Assembly: GCA_903904545.1 (NCBI GenBank)
Contig: CAIVDB010000030.1
Location: forward strand, 1-28,594
Reading direction: 5' to 3'
Source: an uncultured bacterium
GTDB taxonomy: Bacteria > Patescibacteria > JAEDAM01 > Absconditabacterales > Absconditicoccaceae
Length of the DNA: 28,594 bases
Position 1 is the stretch's first letter, and each line of letters opens with the position of its first letter. This document shows positions 12,848-21,731 of the stretch, in pieces. A program made the translations under genes and the position numbers. Under the pieces are notes generated by a model. That model ran no database searches and was not told where the DNA came from. It saw nothing but the letters and a program-made list of their open reading frames with translations.

Positions 12848-12876
12848 GTTGTGCCAGGACTATATATAGAGAAATA

Positions 12877-13191
12877 TTAATCTTCTTGAGATTCTTCTTG
12901 ATGGTCTTGTTGAAGTCTATCAGGATTTTCTCTGGCAAAATCAACCTTGATAACTCTTCCCATCATTTCTTTTCCATCCATCTCTTTTTGTGCAAGTGTA
13001 GCGTCTTCAGGGACAACAAATTCCACAAATCCGAATCATCTACTTTTCCCAGTTTCCTTGTCTAATTTTACTCTAGCGAAAGCAACCTCACCAAATTTTG
13101 AAAATTCTTCTCTCAGTTCCTTTCCTCTTAATTTCCAATTTAATCCACCAACAAAAAGTTTGGTTTGACTAATAATAGCTTGATCATCCAT
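12877..13191 (-). CDS. RRM-domain RNA-binding protein
   Basis: The 104-residue protein is a single RNA recognition motif. RNP2 is KLFVGGLNWKL near the N-terminus; RNP1 is RGFGFVEF (about residues 51-58), whose first Gly is TGA at 13036-13038. The acidic Gln/Glu-rich tail (HQEESQED) is short. The size and build resemble the small glycine-rich-tailless RRM proteins of bacteria, which bind single-stranded RNA and may act as cold-shock or RNA-chaperone factors; that role is inferred, not shown. Start ATG 13191 (MDDQAIISQTKLF), stop TAA. It stands alone between two long gene-free intervals, with a hairpin terminator after it. Confidence 0.94.
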
Positions 13192-13269
13192 GCAACCAAT
13201 ACAATAAAAAATAAAGTATACTCAACCGTCAAAAAAATAAGTGGAATGCAATTTTTTTGGATGATTGAG

Positions 13270-13346
13270 TTATACCGACGACTTCTAGAAGCTTTAAGTT
13301 CGAACGAAGTGAAGAAATTAAAGATTTCTAAAACGGTTCGGTATAA
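13270..13346. repeat. Nested palindrome: outer stem with three inner hairpins
   Basis: The outer stem is TTATACCGA (13270-13278) with TCGGTATAA (13338-13346). Inside are CTTCTAGAAG (13282-13291), GTTCGAAC (13298-13305) and AGAAAT/ATTTCT (13313-13329). The architecture matches the 1325-1379 element, although the bases differ. Confidence 0.6.
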
Positions 13347-13423
13347 GCGAATTTTTACAAAAAAGAAAAATTCAACAAAAAAATACTAGCATTTTTCTGG
13401 ATAATTACAAGAGATTTTACCCT

Positions 13424-13454
13424 CAGAGCTTAGAACTTAGAACTTGGAGCTTAG
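13424..13454. repeat. Intergenic CTTAGAA word array
   Basis: Near-tandem words GAGCTTAGAA, CTTAGAA, CTTGGAGCTTAG. This is a different word from the AATTCT arrays but has the same degenerate, ~7-8 bp style. A further array (GAATTCCC, AATTCCC, GATTCC) lies at 13485-13508. Confidence 0.5.
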
Positions 13455-13633
13455 ATGAAAGAGGATTACAAATCCCCAATAAACGAATTCCCAATTCCCG
13501 ATTCCGAATACACCAATAGAGAAAATTTCCCAATCATTTAAAATCCCTCTAAAAATTTGCTTGTAAATTTCCCTCAAGAAATTTGCAAAAAAAAGAATTC
13601 TCAATATACTATATGTAATGTAAATTTATTCCT

Positions 13634-13641
13634 TATAGAAT
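13634..13641 (+). promoter_or_regulatory. -10-like box before the acidic-protein gene
   Basis: TATAGAAT ends 6 bases before the ATG at 13648, too close for a ribosome-binding leader. As for ftsK and dprA this suggests a leaderless transcript. Confidence 0.35.
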
Positions 13642-13647
13642 AGAAAT

Positions 13648-14757
13648 ATGACAGATCAACAACAAACAGGGACGGCAGGAGATCAAACTGTCCAAATAGT
13701 CCAAGCGCAGGAGGGAGACCACAACGACTTTTTTTGAGGATCGTGAATTATTCCAGATCCCCAAGAGCCAACACCATTTCAACCAGAAGAAGTTCTTCCA
13801 GATATAGCACCCATTCCAGAGGATAGTTCTCGGACAACAGAACAAAGTGATCCGTCACCAGTGCAAACAGTCCCCGTTCCATCAACAGAGCAAATTGTTG
13901 CTCCAGAGGGAATCTCCGCACAAGAACCTCCACAAGAAATGCCAATTACTCCAGCACAAGATCTCCATTTAGATGCAATAGATGCACCAGATACAGACCC
14001 TAAGCCTTCATTTAGTATTCATTTAGACGACGAACAAGAAGAAGCTTCACTGCCAAATTTGGTACTAACACAGACAAACGAACAAACCATCAAAGAACTA
14101 CCTGATACCTTCCTTCAAGAAGAAGTCTTAGAACCTCTACAAGAAGAAGGGGAGAAAATAATAAAGGAACCAATAGAGGAAAGAAGAGATGAAGTCAAAG
14201 AAGAAATGGAGGAAGAAAAAGAAGAAATGGAGGAAGAAATATTGCCCATCCAGAAAGAAATATCCATCCAAGAAGATGGAGAAGACAAGAAAGATGACGA
14301 AAATGTTTTAGTCAGAAAATTTAATGAATTATACGAAATTACACAACAAGTAGCCAATTTTAAACAGACAACAACCTGATTTGATATTTTGGGTGCAAAC
14401 AACGATAAATTGGAAATTACCTATAATTTCTTTGTAGGCGATGAAAATTATCCCTTGCTTTTGATTACAAAAACAGAGCTAGATAAGGAAGATGACGAGC
14501 AAGATCAACACGAATTGAGCTTTTATCTCAATGAAGAAAAAACAAGATTAAATATAACTATTGATGACACTATCTTATTCTCTCAAGATACACTTGATAA
14601 AAACGATATAAAGACATCTATGCAAATTACGGACAAAATCAATAAGTTTCAATTCCTTCTCAATGAAGAATTGAGAAAGATAGAAAAACAACAACAAGAA
14701 AAAAATGCTCAAGAACAAGAGAGAAAGAAATTGCAAGACGTCTTTAGAAATTTCTAA
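13648..14757 (+). CDS. Acidic, Pro/Glu-rich protein of unknown function
   Basis: The 369-residue protein has no family that I recognise. Residues 1-~225 look disordered: Gln/Pro-rich at first (PDPQEPTPFQPEEVLPD), then a very acidic stretch with the near-duplicate EEMEEEKEEMEEE. Residues ~230-369 look folded, with a helix (VRKFNELYEITQQVANF), alternating beta-like segments (KLEITYNFF, LNITIDDTILF) and a long charged C-terminal coiled coil. There is no signal peptide or membrane segment, so it is probably cytoplasmic. In-frame TGA codons (13735-13737, 13744-13746, 14377-14379) read Gly. Start ATG 13648 follows a -10-like box, stop TAA. A terminator follows at once. The gene is single and convergent with corA. 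A scaffold or partner-binding role is only a guess. Confidence 0.8.
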
Positions 14758-14786
14758 AGAGATTTTTGAGTAAAAAAAATATCAGA

Positions 14787-14817
14787 GAAGGCGAAGTTAA
14801 ATTCGCTTTCTTTTTTT
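14787..14817 (+). terminator. Intrinsic terminator after the acidic-protein gene
   Basis: GAAGGCGAA (14787-14795) and TTCGCTTTC (14802-14810) form a 9-bp stem with one G-T pair, followed by seven T. It overlaps the 3' end of the opposing corA gene. Confidence 0.8.
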
Positions 14818-15720
14818 GAAATAGAGGAGTAATCCCACACAGATGACGCCCATGACGCCCATGAGGATAAGAAAAAAATAGGGCTTTTCTGATCAGGGGA
14901 GGATGACATTCATCCCATAGATTCCACTGATAAGCGTAAGCACTCAAGTGGTAGCAGAAAAAAGGGTAAGGACATTGATGACTGAATTTGTTTTGATATT
15001 CATTAAAGTATTGTAGGTCTCACCCAATGACTCTACATTTTCGAAACTAATATGTACGGTATTCATGATCTTATCATATTTACTTACAAGATCTTCAAAA
15101 TACACCTCTAGATCCTCTTTGTAAAACTTAGGAATGATTTTCTGCAGCTCTTCTAAGATCTCTCCATGAGGAAGAAAGGCGTGTTTGAGGAAAACAATGT
15201 TGCGTTTTTTGATGGTAAGGTCTTCAAGAAGTTTTTTCTCTAAGGAAGAATTAGCAAAAAGCTGGTCCTCCATCACGTTCACATCTTTCGTGGATTTCGT
15301 GAGGTCACGGATCGACTTATCATACATGGTATCCAAAAGTTTATAGAGAATATAGTAGGGAGATATCTTAAAATCCTCGTCTTCTTCTCTTTCTGAAAGT
15401 TCCTGTTTATAATCATCAATAATCATCTTGATATGATTGGTATCATATTTCGTCATGCTAAGAATTTTATTTTTGGTGAGAATGATACTAAACTCATTGA
15501 GAAAATATTTCTTGATCTTGGTATCATACTTAGGAAAATTAAGCACGATAAAAATAACATCTTCATAGACATCGATCTTCTCCTGATTGGTAAGTTCAAA
15601 AAGATCTTCTTCGATCAATTCATGAAAATCATATTGTTGGACAATATCTGTAATTTCTTGTTTCTGTGGACTAGCAAGATGGATCCAATCGACATTACCG
15701 AAGTGTAAGATAGTTTTCAT
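14797..15720 (-). CDS. corA: CorA-like magnesium/divalent-cation transporter
   Basis: The 307-residue protein has the CorA layout. A long soluble N-terminal domain, mostly helical, is followed by two C-terminal membrane segments. The first ends in the signature YGMN (ISGIYGMNVILPG), which forms the selectivity region of the pentameric channel. The second is FFLILMGVMGVICVGLLLY, followed by a basic tail KKRKR. Gly residues of the pore helices are in part TGA (14893-14895, 14944-14946). Family members import Mg2+ in the cell membrane, though some transport Co2+, Ni2+ or Zn2+; the ion here is not determined. Start ATG 15720 (MKTILHFGNVDW) is chosen over longer readings because they add no conserved sequence. 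Stop TAA 14797-14799. The gene is divergent from the secreted protein at 15883. Confidence 0.92.
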
Positions 15721-15882
15721 AAGTATATCGAAAAATAAATATCTCAAACAAAGATGCAGAACATGAACTATAATAAAATGAGCTTGAGTAGCAACAAAAA
15801 CTGGGTAGAAAAATCTCTGTACATTTGTTTTGGAAACCATATCATATTCTCAAGTGATATTTTTTACATTGTTTACAAAATA

Positions 15883-16644
15883 ATGAAAAAATCGTTAGCT
15901 GTCTTGGTAGTCTGCTGTGGACTTTTGGTTGTACCAACTCTGGCGAGTACAGGAGTATGTGCACCAGGGACTTCCGGATCAAAGTGTGAAATTAAGAAAG
16001 AAATAGAAACGCTGAAGACAGGATACAAACAGGCACTATCAGCTGTAAAATGACTTATTACGGGGAATAAAGACAAAATTCAAACCAATCGAAAAGAATT
16101 TAAAAATAACTTCGAATCCGTAAATGCCTACCTTCAGAAGCCACTTACAGGGACGAATAAGCAAGCAGTACAACTTATCATCAAGCAAAAACAAGGAGCA
16201 ATGGATACTCTCCAAAAGCAAACCAAACAAGCTATCCAATCAGGGACAGTAGACTGGACAGGATATATACAGAAAGGAACGGATATTATTACTTCTTTCC
16301 AAACTGCATTACTCCCTTATATTGCAACAGAAAAGATTGATCTCTTCTCTGCATTTATCCAGGCAAGACTCAAGGCGTTGCAAGTAAATACCTTGATAAA
16401 GACACAGACAGCAAAATTAAAACAAGAACTCAAAGAGAAGGCAGAACAAGCTAAACAACAAATACAAGAAAAGAAAAAAGAAATGGAAAAAAAATTAGAA
16501 CAGGCCAAGAAGGATCGTGAAGTAGCAAAAGAACAAGCAAAGAAAGACAAAGAACAGAAATGAGAGCAAGAAAAGAAGCTTCGCGAACAACAAAAAGAGC
16601 AAGCTAAGAGAACAAAAGTCACCTCATGACAAGACGATAAATAA
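15883..16644 (+). CDS. Secreted coiled-coil protein of unknown function
   Basis: The 253-residue protein begins with a signal peptide (MKKSLAVLVVCCGLLVVPTL, cleavage probably near ALAS-like LAS at residue 22), so it is exported. Two Cys lie just after it (GVCAPG, SKCEIK). The middle part is helical (about 35-175). From about residue 180 to the end comes a very Lys/Glu/Gln-rich coiled coil (KLEQAKKDREVAKEQAKKD) that could bind surface polymer or cell wall. No named domain is seen. TGA at 16051-16053, 16561-16563 and 16627-16629 reads Gly. Stop TAA; a terminator follows 17 bp later. The upstream bases TTTACA..TACAAAAT directly precede the ATG, which again fits a very short leader. Confidence 0.8.
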
Positions 16645-16660
16645 ATTATTTCCATTATAA

Positions 16661-16694
16661 AAAAACATGCTTTTTATCCAGAAGGCATGTTTTT
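16661..16694. terminator. Bidirectional intrinsic terminator
   Basis: AAAAACATGC (16661-16670) and GCATGTTTTT (16685-16694) form a perfect 10-bp stem with A- and T-runs on both sides. It lies between the convergent genes ending at 16644 and 16713. Confidence 0.9.
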
Positions 16695-16712
16695 AAAATA
16701 AGAAAATACTAT

Positions 16713-17411
16713 CTAATCTTTTTGTTGTTTCTTGATCTTTTTAGTGTTTTTTGTATAAGCGTCATCTAACTTTGCTTGGATAAGAACCTCTCGGATATCT
16801 TGGATAGATTTTTGCTTACTAGCAAAAGAAAAAGGACGTTTTTTGGGTTGATCATGTACAGAAAAATCAGGAAGATTAAAATCAAGATTGTGGGTATCTT
16901 TTATCCAAGAAAGTACTTCATATGCTGCTCCAGATACTTGCTCATCGAAAGTTGATCTCCCAATATCAAGAATATAATTGATGGTCTGTCTCATCAAGAT
17001 TTCTTCCTTGCTTTTCGTTTTAGAAGAAACATTTTTGCTCTTCCATTGATTTGGAGTAATATTCCCGTTGTTTGGAGCTGTGCTGGTGAGTGCTAATCCA
17101 CATACATAAGAATTCCCTTCGGAAATATTATCTATATTGATGCCCAGGTTATATTTAGTATTGAGTTTTTTCAATCCAGCTTTAGCCTCCTGACGTACTT
17201 TCTCATCAGAGGAATTTTGTATGAGAGCGGTAAGTCTAATTCCCTTCTCTTGAGGAGGGAGTTTTCTTAGTTCTCTTGATCCAGACCCTTTGATTCAGTA
17301 ACGTCAATTATCTGAAAAAATCTCGTCAACAAGATTGTTTGATCATTTTTGACTAACTATTCCTCTATCAATAGCATCAGGATTTGGTGGCGTTTTTCAC
17401 ATCTTTGGCAT
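16713..17411 (-). CDS. Hypothetical protein, basic, no recognised domain
   Basis: The 232-residue protein starts MPKMGKTPPNPDAID and ends in a Lys-rich tail (KNTKKIKKQQKD). There is no signal peptide or membrane span. The central part (about 100-190) includes YVCGLALTS and a helix-like stretch, EEILMRQTINYILDIG. In-frame TGA codons at 17295, 17304, 17343 and 17397 read Gly, and without them the N-terminal third would be lost. I recognise no family. Start ATG 17411, stop TAG at 16713-16715. It is convergent with the secreted protein and divergent from asnS, so it is probably transcribed alone. The basic tail could suggest nucleic-acid contact, but nothing else supports this. Confidence 0.75.
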
Positions 17412-17648
17412 AACATACTATATAACAAATAAATAATATGTAAATACGGATTTTTTCTGAAAAAGCAAGGGAAAATAAGAAAAACGACCCAAAAAGTTCT
17501 TCTCTACAACGAGAAATGGCACTTCTATACCCAAAATATGCTTGATTTATGGTGTAATATAGCTATAGTTTTCTAGCCTTTGATAGGAGAGAACCGGATT
17601 AAAGTCTTTTCTATAAAGTGTATTGTTTTATTCTTTCATCACACGAAC

Positions 17649-19040
17649 ATGGAAACCACAAGCGTCGCAAAGATTTATCACGACTACGAACAGTTGATGA
17701 ATAATAATCTCAATATCAATGGACGAGTAAGGACAGTAAGAGATAGTAAGACTTTTGGTTTTATTGAACTTAATGATGGTTCATATCTCAAAAATATACA
17801 GGTTGTTTTCGAAGATACTTTGCCCAATTTCGCTGATATTTGCAAACTCGGAGTAGGAAGTGCTATTAGCGTTAGTTGAACATTAGTAGCTTCTCAAGGA
17901 GCTAAACAAAAATTTGAACTCCAAGCAAAAAACATAGAGATCGTAGGACTTTCGCCAAGTGATTATCCTTTACAGAAAAAGGGACATAGTTTTGAATATT
18001 TACGCGAGATAGCCCACTTGAGACCAAGATCAAATACCTTTTCAGCAGTGTTTAGAGTAAGGAGCTTACTTGCCTTCGCAATCCATAAATTTTTCAATGA
18101 ACAGGGATTTATCTACGTACACTCGCCATTGATTACAGGAAGCGATGCTGAAGGCGCAGGAGAGATGTTCAAAGTCTCTACCCTAGATATGCTCAACCCT
18201 CCCAAGACTCCAGACGGAGCAGTAGATTACAGTAAGGATTTTTTCGGGAAAGAAGCCTCCCTCACGGTAAGTGGTCAGCTCAATGCTGAGACCTTTGCTA
18301 CCGCATTCAACAAAGTATATACCTTCGGACCTACCTTCAGAGCTGAGAATTCCAATACAGCTCGTCACCTCTCAGAGTTTTGGATGATAGAACCAGAGAT
18401 CGCATTTGCTAACTTAGATGATGACATCGCACTTGAAGAAGCTATGCTCAAATATGTCTTCCAATATATTCTCGATAATGCAGACGCAGAGATGGATTTC
18501 TTCGCTCAGTTTATCAATCCAGAAGTGAAGACAAGATTGCAAACATTAGTCAATGCTTCATTCACGAGAGTGAGCTATACAGAAGCCATTGAATTGCTCA
18601 AAAAATCAGGACAAAAATTTGAATATCCTGTCGAGTGGGGAGTAGATCTTCAGACCGAACATGAAAGATATATCTGCGAAAAGATTTACAATGGACCCGT
18701 ATTTTTGACCGACTATCCCAAGGAAATCAAAGCCTTCTATATGAGACTCAATGAGGATGGCAAAACCGTCGCTGCAGTAGATTTATTAGTCCCATGAGTA
18801 GGAGAAATCATTGGAGGATCGCAAAGAGAAGAAAGATACGATGTCCTTGTCCAGAAGATGAAAGACATGCATATCAATACCGAAGAATTAGCACGATATT
18901 TAGATCTCAGAAAATATGGAAGCGTCCCTCATGCAGGGTTTGGAGCAGGATTTGAGCGCTTAATGATGTATATTACGGGTATGGAAAATATCCGCGATGT
19001 GATTCCTTTCCCAAGGACACCAAAGAATTGCGAGTTTTAG
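17649..19040 (+). CDS. asnS: Asparaginyl-tRNA synthetase
   Basis: The 463-residue protein charges tRNA-Asn, a class IIb enzyme of normal length. The N-terminal OB fold binds the anticodon ([19 protein letters not shown]). The catalytic core has motif 2 [39 protein letters not shown] (AsnRS signature, Gly TGA at 18795-18797) and motif 3 GFGAGFERL. Two positions that are Trp in AsnRS are CGA: the GWV of the OB fold (17724-17726) and the WYLDLRKYG block (18894-18896). The Arg of motif 3 is CGC. Start ATG 17649; the open frame further upstream adds no conserved sequence. The presence of AsnRS means Asn-tRNA is made directly here. Downstream is a GC-rich inverted repeat, then the hydrolase gene. 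Confidence 0.97.
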
Positions 19041-19050
19041 TTACTCATCA

Positions 19051-19117
19051 CCACCCGGGTGCGAAATTGTTTTAATAAGCTTATTGAGCCAATTATTTTA
19101 CTTTTGCACCCGGGTGG
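19051..19117. repeat. Inverted pair of the 12-mer CCACCCGGGTGC
   Basis: CCACCCGGGTGC (19051-19062) and its exact reverse complement (19106-19117) flank a 43-bp AT-rich spacer. The core CACCCGGGTG is itself a perfect 10-bp palindrome. The GC content is striking against the AT-rich surroundings. A 3' hairpin of asnS mRNA is possible. Confidence 0.85.
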
Positions 19118-19160
19118 AAAAGTAAATCATAAAGTATTTAATTGATAAAAGCAGATACTT

Positions 19161-19771
19161 ATGAAGCAAATTATTTTCATTCATTGATGAAGTAGATTTC
19201 TAAATAATGAAGCTTTATGTAAAGAATTAGAAACCCGAGAATATAAACCATTTGAAGAGAAAAAAAACGATGAGATCGATTGAGTGCAGAACTAAAATCA
19301 GAATATCAATTTTTCAAACCAGAAATGCCAAATAAATTTAATGCAAGTTATATGGTGTGGAAAGTTTGGTTTGAGAAAGTTCTGTCTTATTTAAATAATG
19401 AAGATTTAGTATTAATATGAAATTCTCTCTGATGACAATTTTTACTAAAATATATTTGAGAAAATTGATTTTCAAAGAAAATTAAACAATTACATCTTGT
19501 ATCTGCGGTGGTAGACGCCAGTGATAGAGCACCAGAAAAACAATGTCAGTGAGATTTTGAATTTGATTTGAATACAATTCCTAATATAGAAAAATATTGT
19601 GATAAAATATTTATTTATCATTCAATCGACGATCCCGTGGTCCCCTATTCTCATGCACAAAAAATTAAGTCATACCTGGAAAACGCAAAACTAATAACAT
19701 TTAATAATAGATGACATTTTTATAAAGAAGAAACTTTCCCAGAACTCTTGGAAAATATAAGAAATAAATAA
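19161..19771 (+). pseudogene. RBBP9/YdeN-type serine hydrolase with an internal frame break
   Basis: The protein would be about 203 residues. The N-terminal piece (ATG 19161, MKQIIFIHGGSRFLNNEALC) runs into TAA at 19293. The rest continues in the -1 frame to TAA 19769-19771. A run of eight A (19260-19267) followed by C lies exactly where the frame must change. Read across, it gives K-CGA-GD-CGA-LSAELKSEY, the W-x-x-W-L pattern of the family if CGA is Trp. Next come KPEMPNK, the nucleophile elbow GNSLGG (two TGA Gly), the acid in HSIDDPVVPYSHA and the base in NRGHF. All catalytic parts are intact, so the break is recent, a sequencing error, or bypassed by slippage. It is the free-standing relative of the hydrolase inside LeuRS. 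The substrate is unknown. Confidence 0.75.
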
Positions 19772-19784
19772 AAAATCCCCATCG

Positions 19785-19796
19785 CCACCCGGGTGC
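19785..19796 (+). repeat. Third copy of CCACCCGGGTGC
   Basis: The same 12-mer as at 19051, and in the same orientation (both continue GCGAA). Together with the 19051-19117 pair it brackets the hydrolase gene. Confidence 0.85.
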
Positions 19797-19841
19797 GAAG
19801 TGATAATAAATAAGTAAATTTATTTCCTAATTATTTCTCAC

Positions 19842-20084
19842 ATGAAATTAAATGGAATAGAAACAAGAGCAGATTGATCTAAAGAATTTGTAGGGATGGG
19901 TCAACAAGTAATAAACGAGATGATTGCAGAATGAGAGGGAGTAGAACTTTCTGCTGATTTTGGATACAAATTTGAAGATGACTTAGCTAAAGCTTTTGAG
20001 CCGATTCAAGAAGAATTTAGAAGAAAACAAAGAGGATGTCGTGCTTATATGCACGATCTAGAACAAAAAAATGTTTGCGAATAA
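19842..20084 (+). CDS. Small hypothetical protein
   Basis: An 80-residue protein, MKLNGIETRADGSKEFVGMG at the start, then an acidic middle (ELSADFGYKFEDDLAKAF) and a basic end (EEFRRKQRGCRAYMHDLEQ). Two TGA codons (19875-19877, 19932-19934) read Gly, and the frame would not exist without them. There is no signal peptide, membrane span or known motif. It lies between the hydrolase and the small membrane protein, same strand, 33 bp before the next start. It could be a small regulatory or structural protein; no function is proposed. Confidence 0.6.
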
Positions 20085-20117
20085 GTATTACGTTTTTTAT
20101 TTCCTATTACCATATCT

Positions 20118-20411
20118 ATGAAAACAACCACAAAAGCAACTGCTAAAAAGGCTCCCGTCAAAAAAGCTACCGTCAAGATGGAGATTGAATGATGTTTTCC
20201 CTCAGAAGTGAAGGAAGAAATGAAAAAGAATTTCTTCAAACACCACGGAAAGAAGAGTTGTGGTGGGTTCTACTTCTTTGGATTTATCGGTGCGGCGGTG
20301 TACTTTATCGGACAGGCAACAAGCTTTCGAATTGGTGTCTTAGCAATTCTCAAAGCAATTGTTCGACCTGCATTTCTCGTCCATGGTTTGTTGAAATTTT
20401 TAGGACTGTAA
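20118..20411 (+). CDS. Small membrane protein with Lys/Ala-rich N-terminus
   Basis: The 97-residue protein starts with a basic low-complexity segment (MKTTTKATAKKAPVKKATVK), then a short acidic linker with a TGA Gly (20187-20189), and a positively charged stretch (KKNFFKHHGKKS). One or two hydrophobic segments follow (FYFFGFIGAAVYFIGQATSF; GVLAILKAIVRPAFLVHGLL). The N-terminal part resembles the DNA-binding tails of histone-like proteins, and the rest looks membrane-embedded. This combination could tether nucleic acid to the membrane, but this is speculation. The HAD gene begins 9 bp after its stop, so the two are probably translated from one mRNA. Confidence 0.75.
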
Positions 20412-20420
20412 ACGATTCCT

Positions 20421-21053
20421 ATGCCGCAAATAAAATATATTTTCCGAGATTTCTGGTGAGTAATTGCCAAACTCAACAACAAAAAAAGTGGATTCAATCG
20501 CATGCTTGCGAGAATATATCATAGACCAAGGACTGAGATATGGGAACACCTCTGAGCACCCATGAATAAATTTAGAAGAGGGGAGATAAGTGAAGACATC
20601 TTATGGAAAGAATTTTCACAGAGTATGCAATGCCCAATTCATAAGGAGTGTAAAAAAGTATTTAATCAGCAGTTAGATAACTATGCGAGCTTGTATAAAA
20701 GCATGGTCCCTTTTGTCCGTAATCTCCAAAAGATGTGATATGTCTGTATTATTTTATCAGATGATAATGCCTCATCAGTAGCGAGGATAAGGGAAAGATG
20801 ACGATATGATATCTTCGATGATGTTCTGATATCATGTGAAATAGGATTAAGTAAGTATGACGATAGAATACAAGGTACTACAAAAATCTTTACCTATGCA
20901 ACCAAAAAATATAAAGTGCATCCTCAGGATGTTCTCTTTGTAGACGATACTGCAGAGAATTGTGTAGCAGCTGAGAAACTAGGTATCAAAACTGTCATTG
21001 CTCAAGGGCCAAGACAGACAATTAGAGAGATCAAGAGACTTCTGAAAACATAG
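20421..21053 (+). CDS. HAD-like hydrolase / phosphatase-type protein
   Basis: A 210-residue protein of the haloacid dehalogenase superfamily. Motif I is IF-CGA-DFWGVI, with the nucleophile Asp 10 kept but Trp where the second acid of DxD normally stands. Motif II is CIILSDDN, and motif III/IV are VDDTAENCVAAEKLG. The cap is helical. The lack of the second Asp in motif I suggests that it may not be a normal phosphatase; members with a single Asp can be dehalogenase-like or inactive. TGA at five or more positions reads Gly (for example in DFWG and KMGYVC). Start ATG 20421, 9 bp after the previous gene; stop TAG. It is followed by the flavodoxin gene after 92 bp. Confidence 0.88.
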
Positions 21054-21107
21054 TTATTTGTTACATAGAAATTACGTTCGATGGAAAAGATGAATCAGTA
21101 CAAGAGA

Positions 21108-21140
21108 ATAAAAATTCTAAATTTTAAATTCTAAATTCTC
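21108..21140. repeat. AATTCT word array upstream of the flavodoxin gene
   Basis: AAATTCTAAATTTTAAATTC followed by TAAATTCTC: the same words as at 12567-12618 and inside leuS. It ends five bases before the ATG at 21146, so it may take part in the leader. Confidence 0.6.
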
Positions 21141-21145
21141 TTCTC

Positions 21146-21643
21146 ATGTCCAAAGCACTTATTATTTTCTACTCTCTCGAAGGAAATACCCAGTTCATAG
21201 CAGAGCATATTGCTGCTGGAATCTGAGCAGATCTTTTGCAATTACACCCAGAATCAGAAATTTCTTCAAAGTGATTTATGAAATATATGCGATGAGGCAG
21301 GCAAGTCGTGATGAAAGTCACTCCGAAGTTACAGCCACGAACCATAGATATCAACCAGTACGATACTCTTATTTTCTGAACTCCCGTGTGGGCATTCAAT
21401 TATGCACCAGCGTTGAGAACATTTTTTACCGAGCAGAAATTTCAAAATAAAAAAATACTCCTCTATTGTTGTCACGAGGGAGGTAAGGGGAAAACCTTAG
21501 AAAATATGGCAATAGCCTTGGCAGGGAATGAAATTATTTCCCAAATAGATTTCTTCGCTCCGCTCAAAAAAGATAAGGAATGACAGTTGAAAAAATTGGA
21601 GCAGCGAATGACAGACAACTTTAGTGACAAGAAATATAATTAA
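21146..21643 (+). CDS. Flavodoxin-like protein
   Basis: The 165-residue protein is a short-chain flavodoxin of the group annotated as flavodoxin_4/12. The FMN phosphate loop is YSLEGNTQF (about residues 9-17), KYM-CGA-GGRQVVMK follows (family: W-G-G; CGA 21290-21292), and the flavin ring loop is IFGTPVWAFNYAPAL. It should bind FMN and carry electrons in the cytoplasm, or act as an NAD(P)H quinone-type reductase. Four or more TGA codons read Gly, including the one after CGA in WGG. Start ATG 21146, stop TAA; a terminator follows. It stands at the end of the plus-strand run that starts with asnS. Confidence 0.9.
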
Positions 21644-21681
21644 AAGATACTAGATTCCATACTGGAAGTATGTGATATTTT

Positions 21682-21713
21682 AAAAACTCCCGGATGATAA
21701 GCCGGGAATTTTT
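21682..21713. terminator. Bidirectional intrinsic terminator
   Basis: AAAAACTCCCGG (21682-21693) and CCGGGAATTTTT (21702-21713) pair over 12 positions with one C-A mismatch. It lies between the convergent flavodoxin and deoxyhypusine-synthase-like genes. Confidence 0.82.
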
Positions 21714-21731
21714 ATAAATAAATAATAATTT

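Larger units (their letters stand above)
12493..12876. other. Gene-free interval rich in short repeats and hairpins
   Basis: Nothing codes here. From left to right: an AATTCT word array (12567-12618), the hairpin TACTC-CTAA-GAGTA (12652-12665), the hairpin CTATGG/CCATAG (12681-12698), a perfect palindrome of ACAAAAGT/ACTTTTGT (12770-12787) and a 12-bp hairpin (12818-12847). The density of inverted repeats is much higher than in the other gaps. Confidence 0.7.
13192..13647. other. Gene-free interval between divergent RRM and acidic-protein genes
   Basis: No coding frame is supported. It holds a nested palindrome (13270-13346), a GAGCTTAGAACTTAG-type repeat (13424-13454), a GAATTCCCAATTCCC-type repeat (13485-13508) and a -10-like box before the next gene. 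Confidence 0.7.

Noticed and set aside
13633..13945. Minus-strand open frames opposite the start of the acidic-protein gene
   Set aside because: They are the complement of a low-complexity Pro/Glu-rich coding region and show no family signal.
17580..17648. Upstream extension of asnS
   Set aside because: No AsnRS-like sequence precedes [10 protein letters not shown], and the length from ATG 17649 is already normal.
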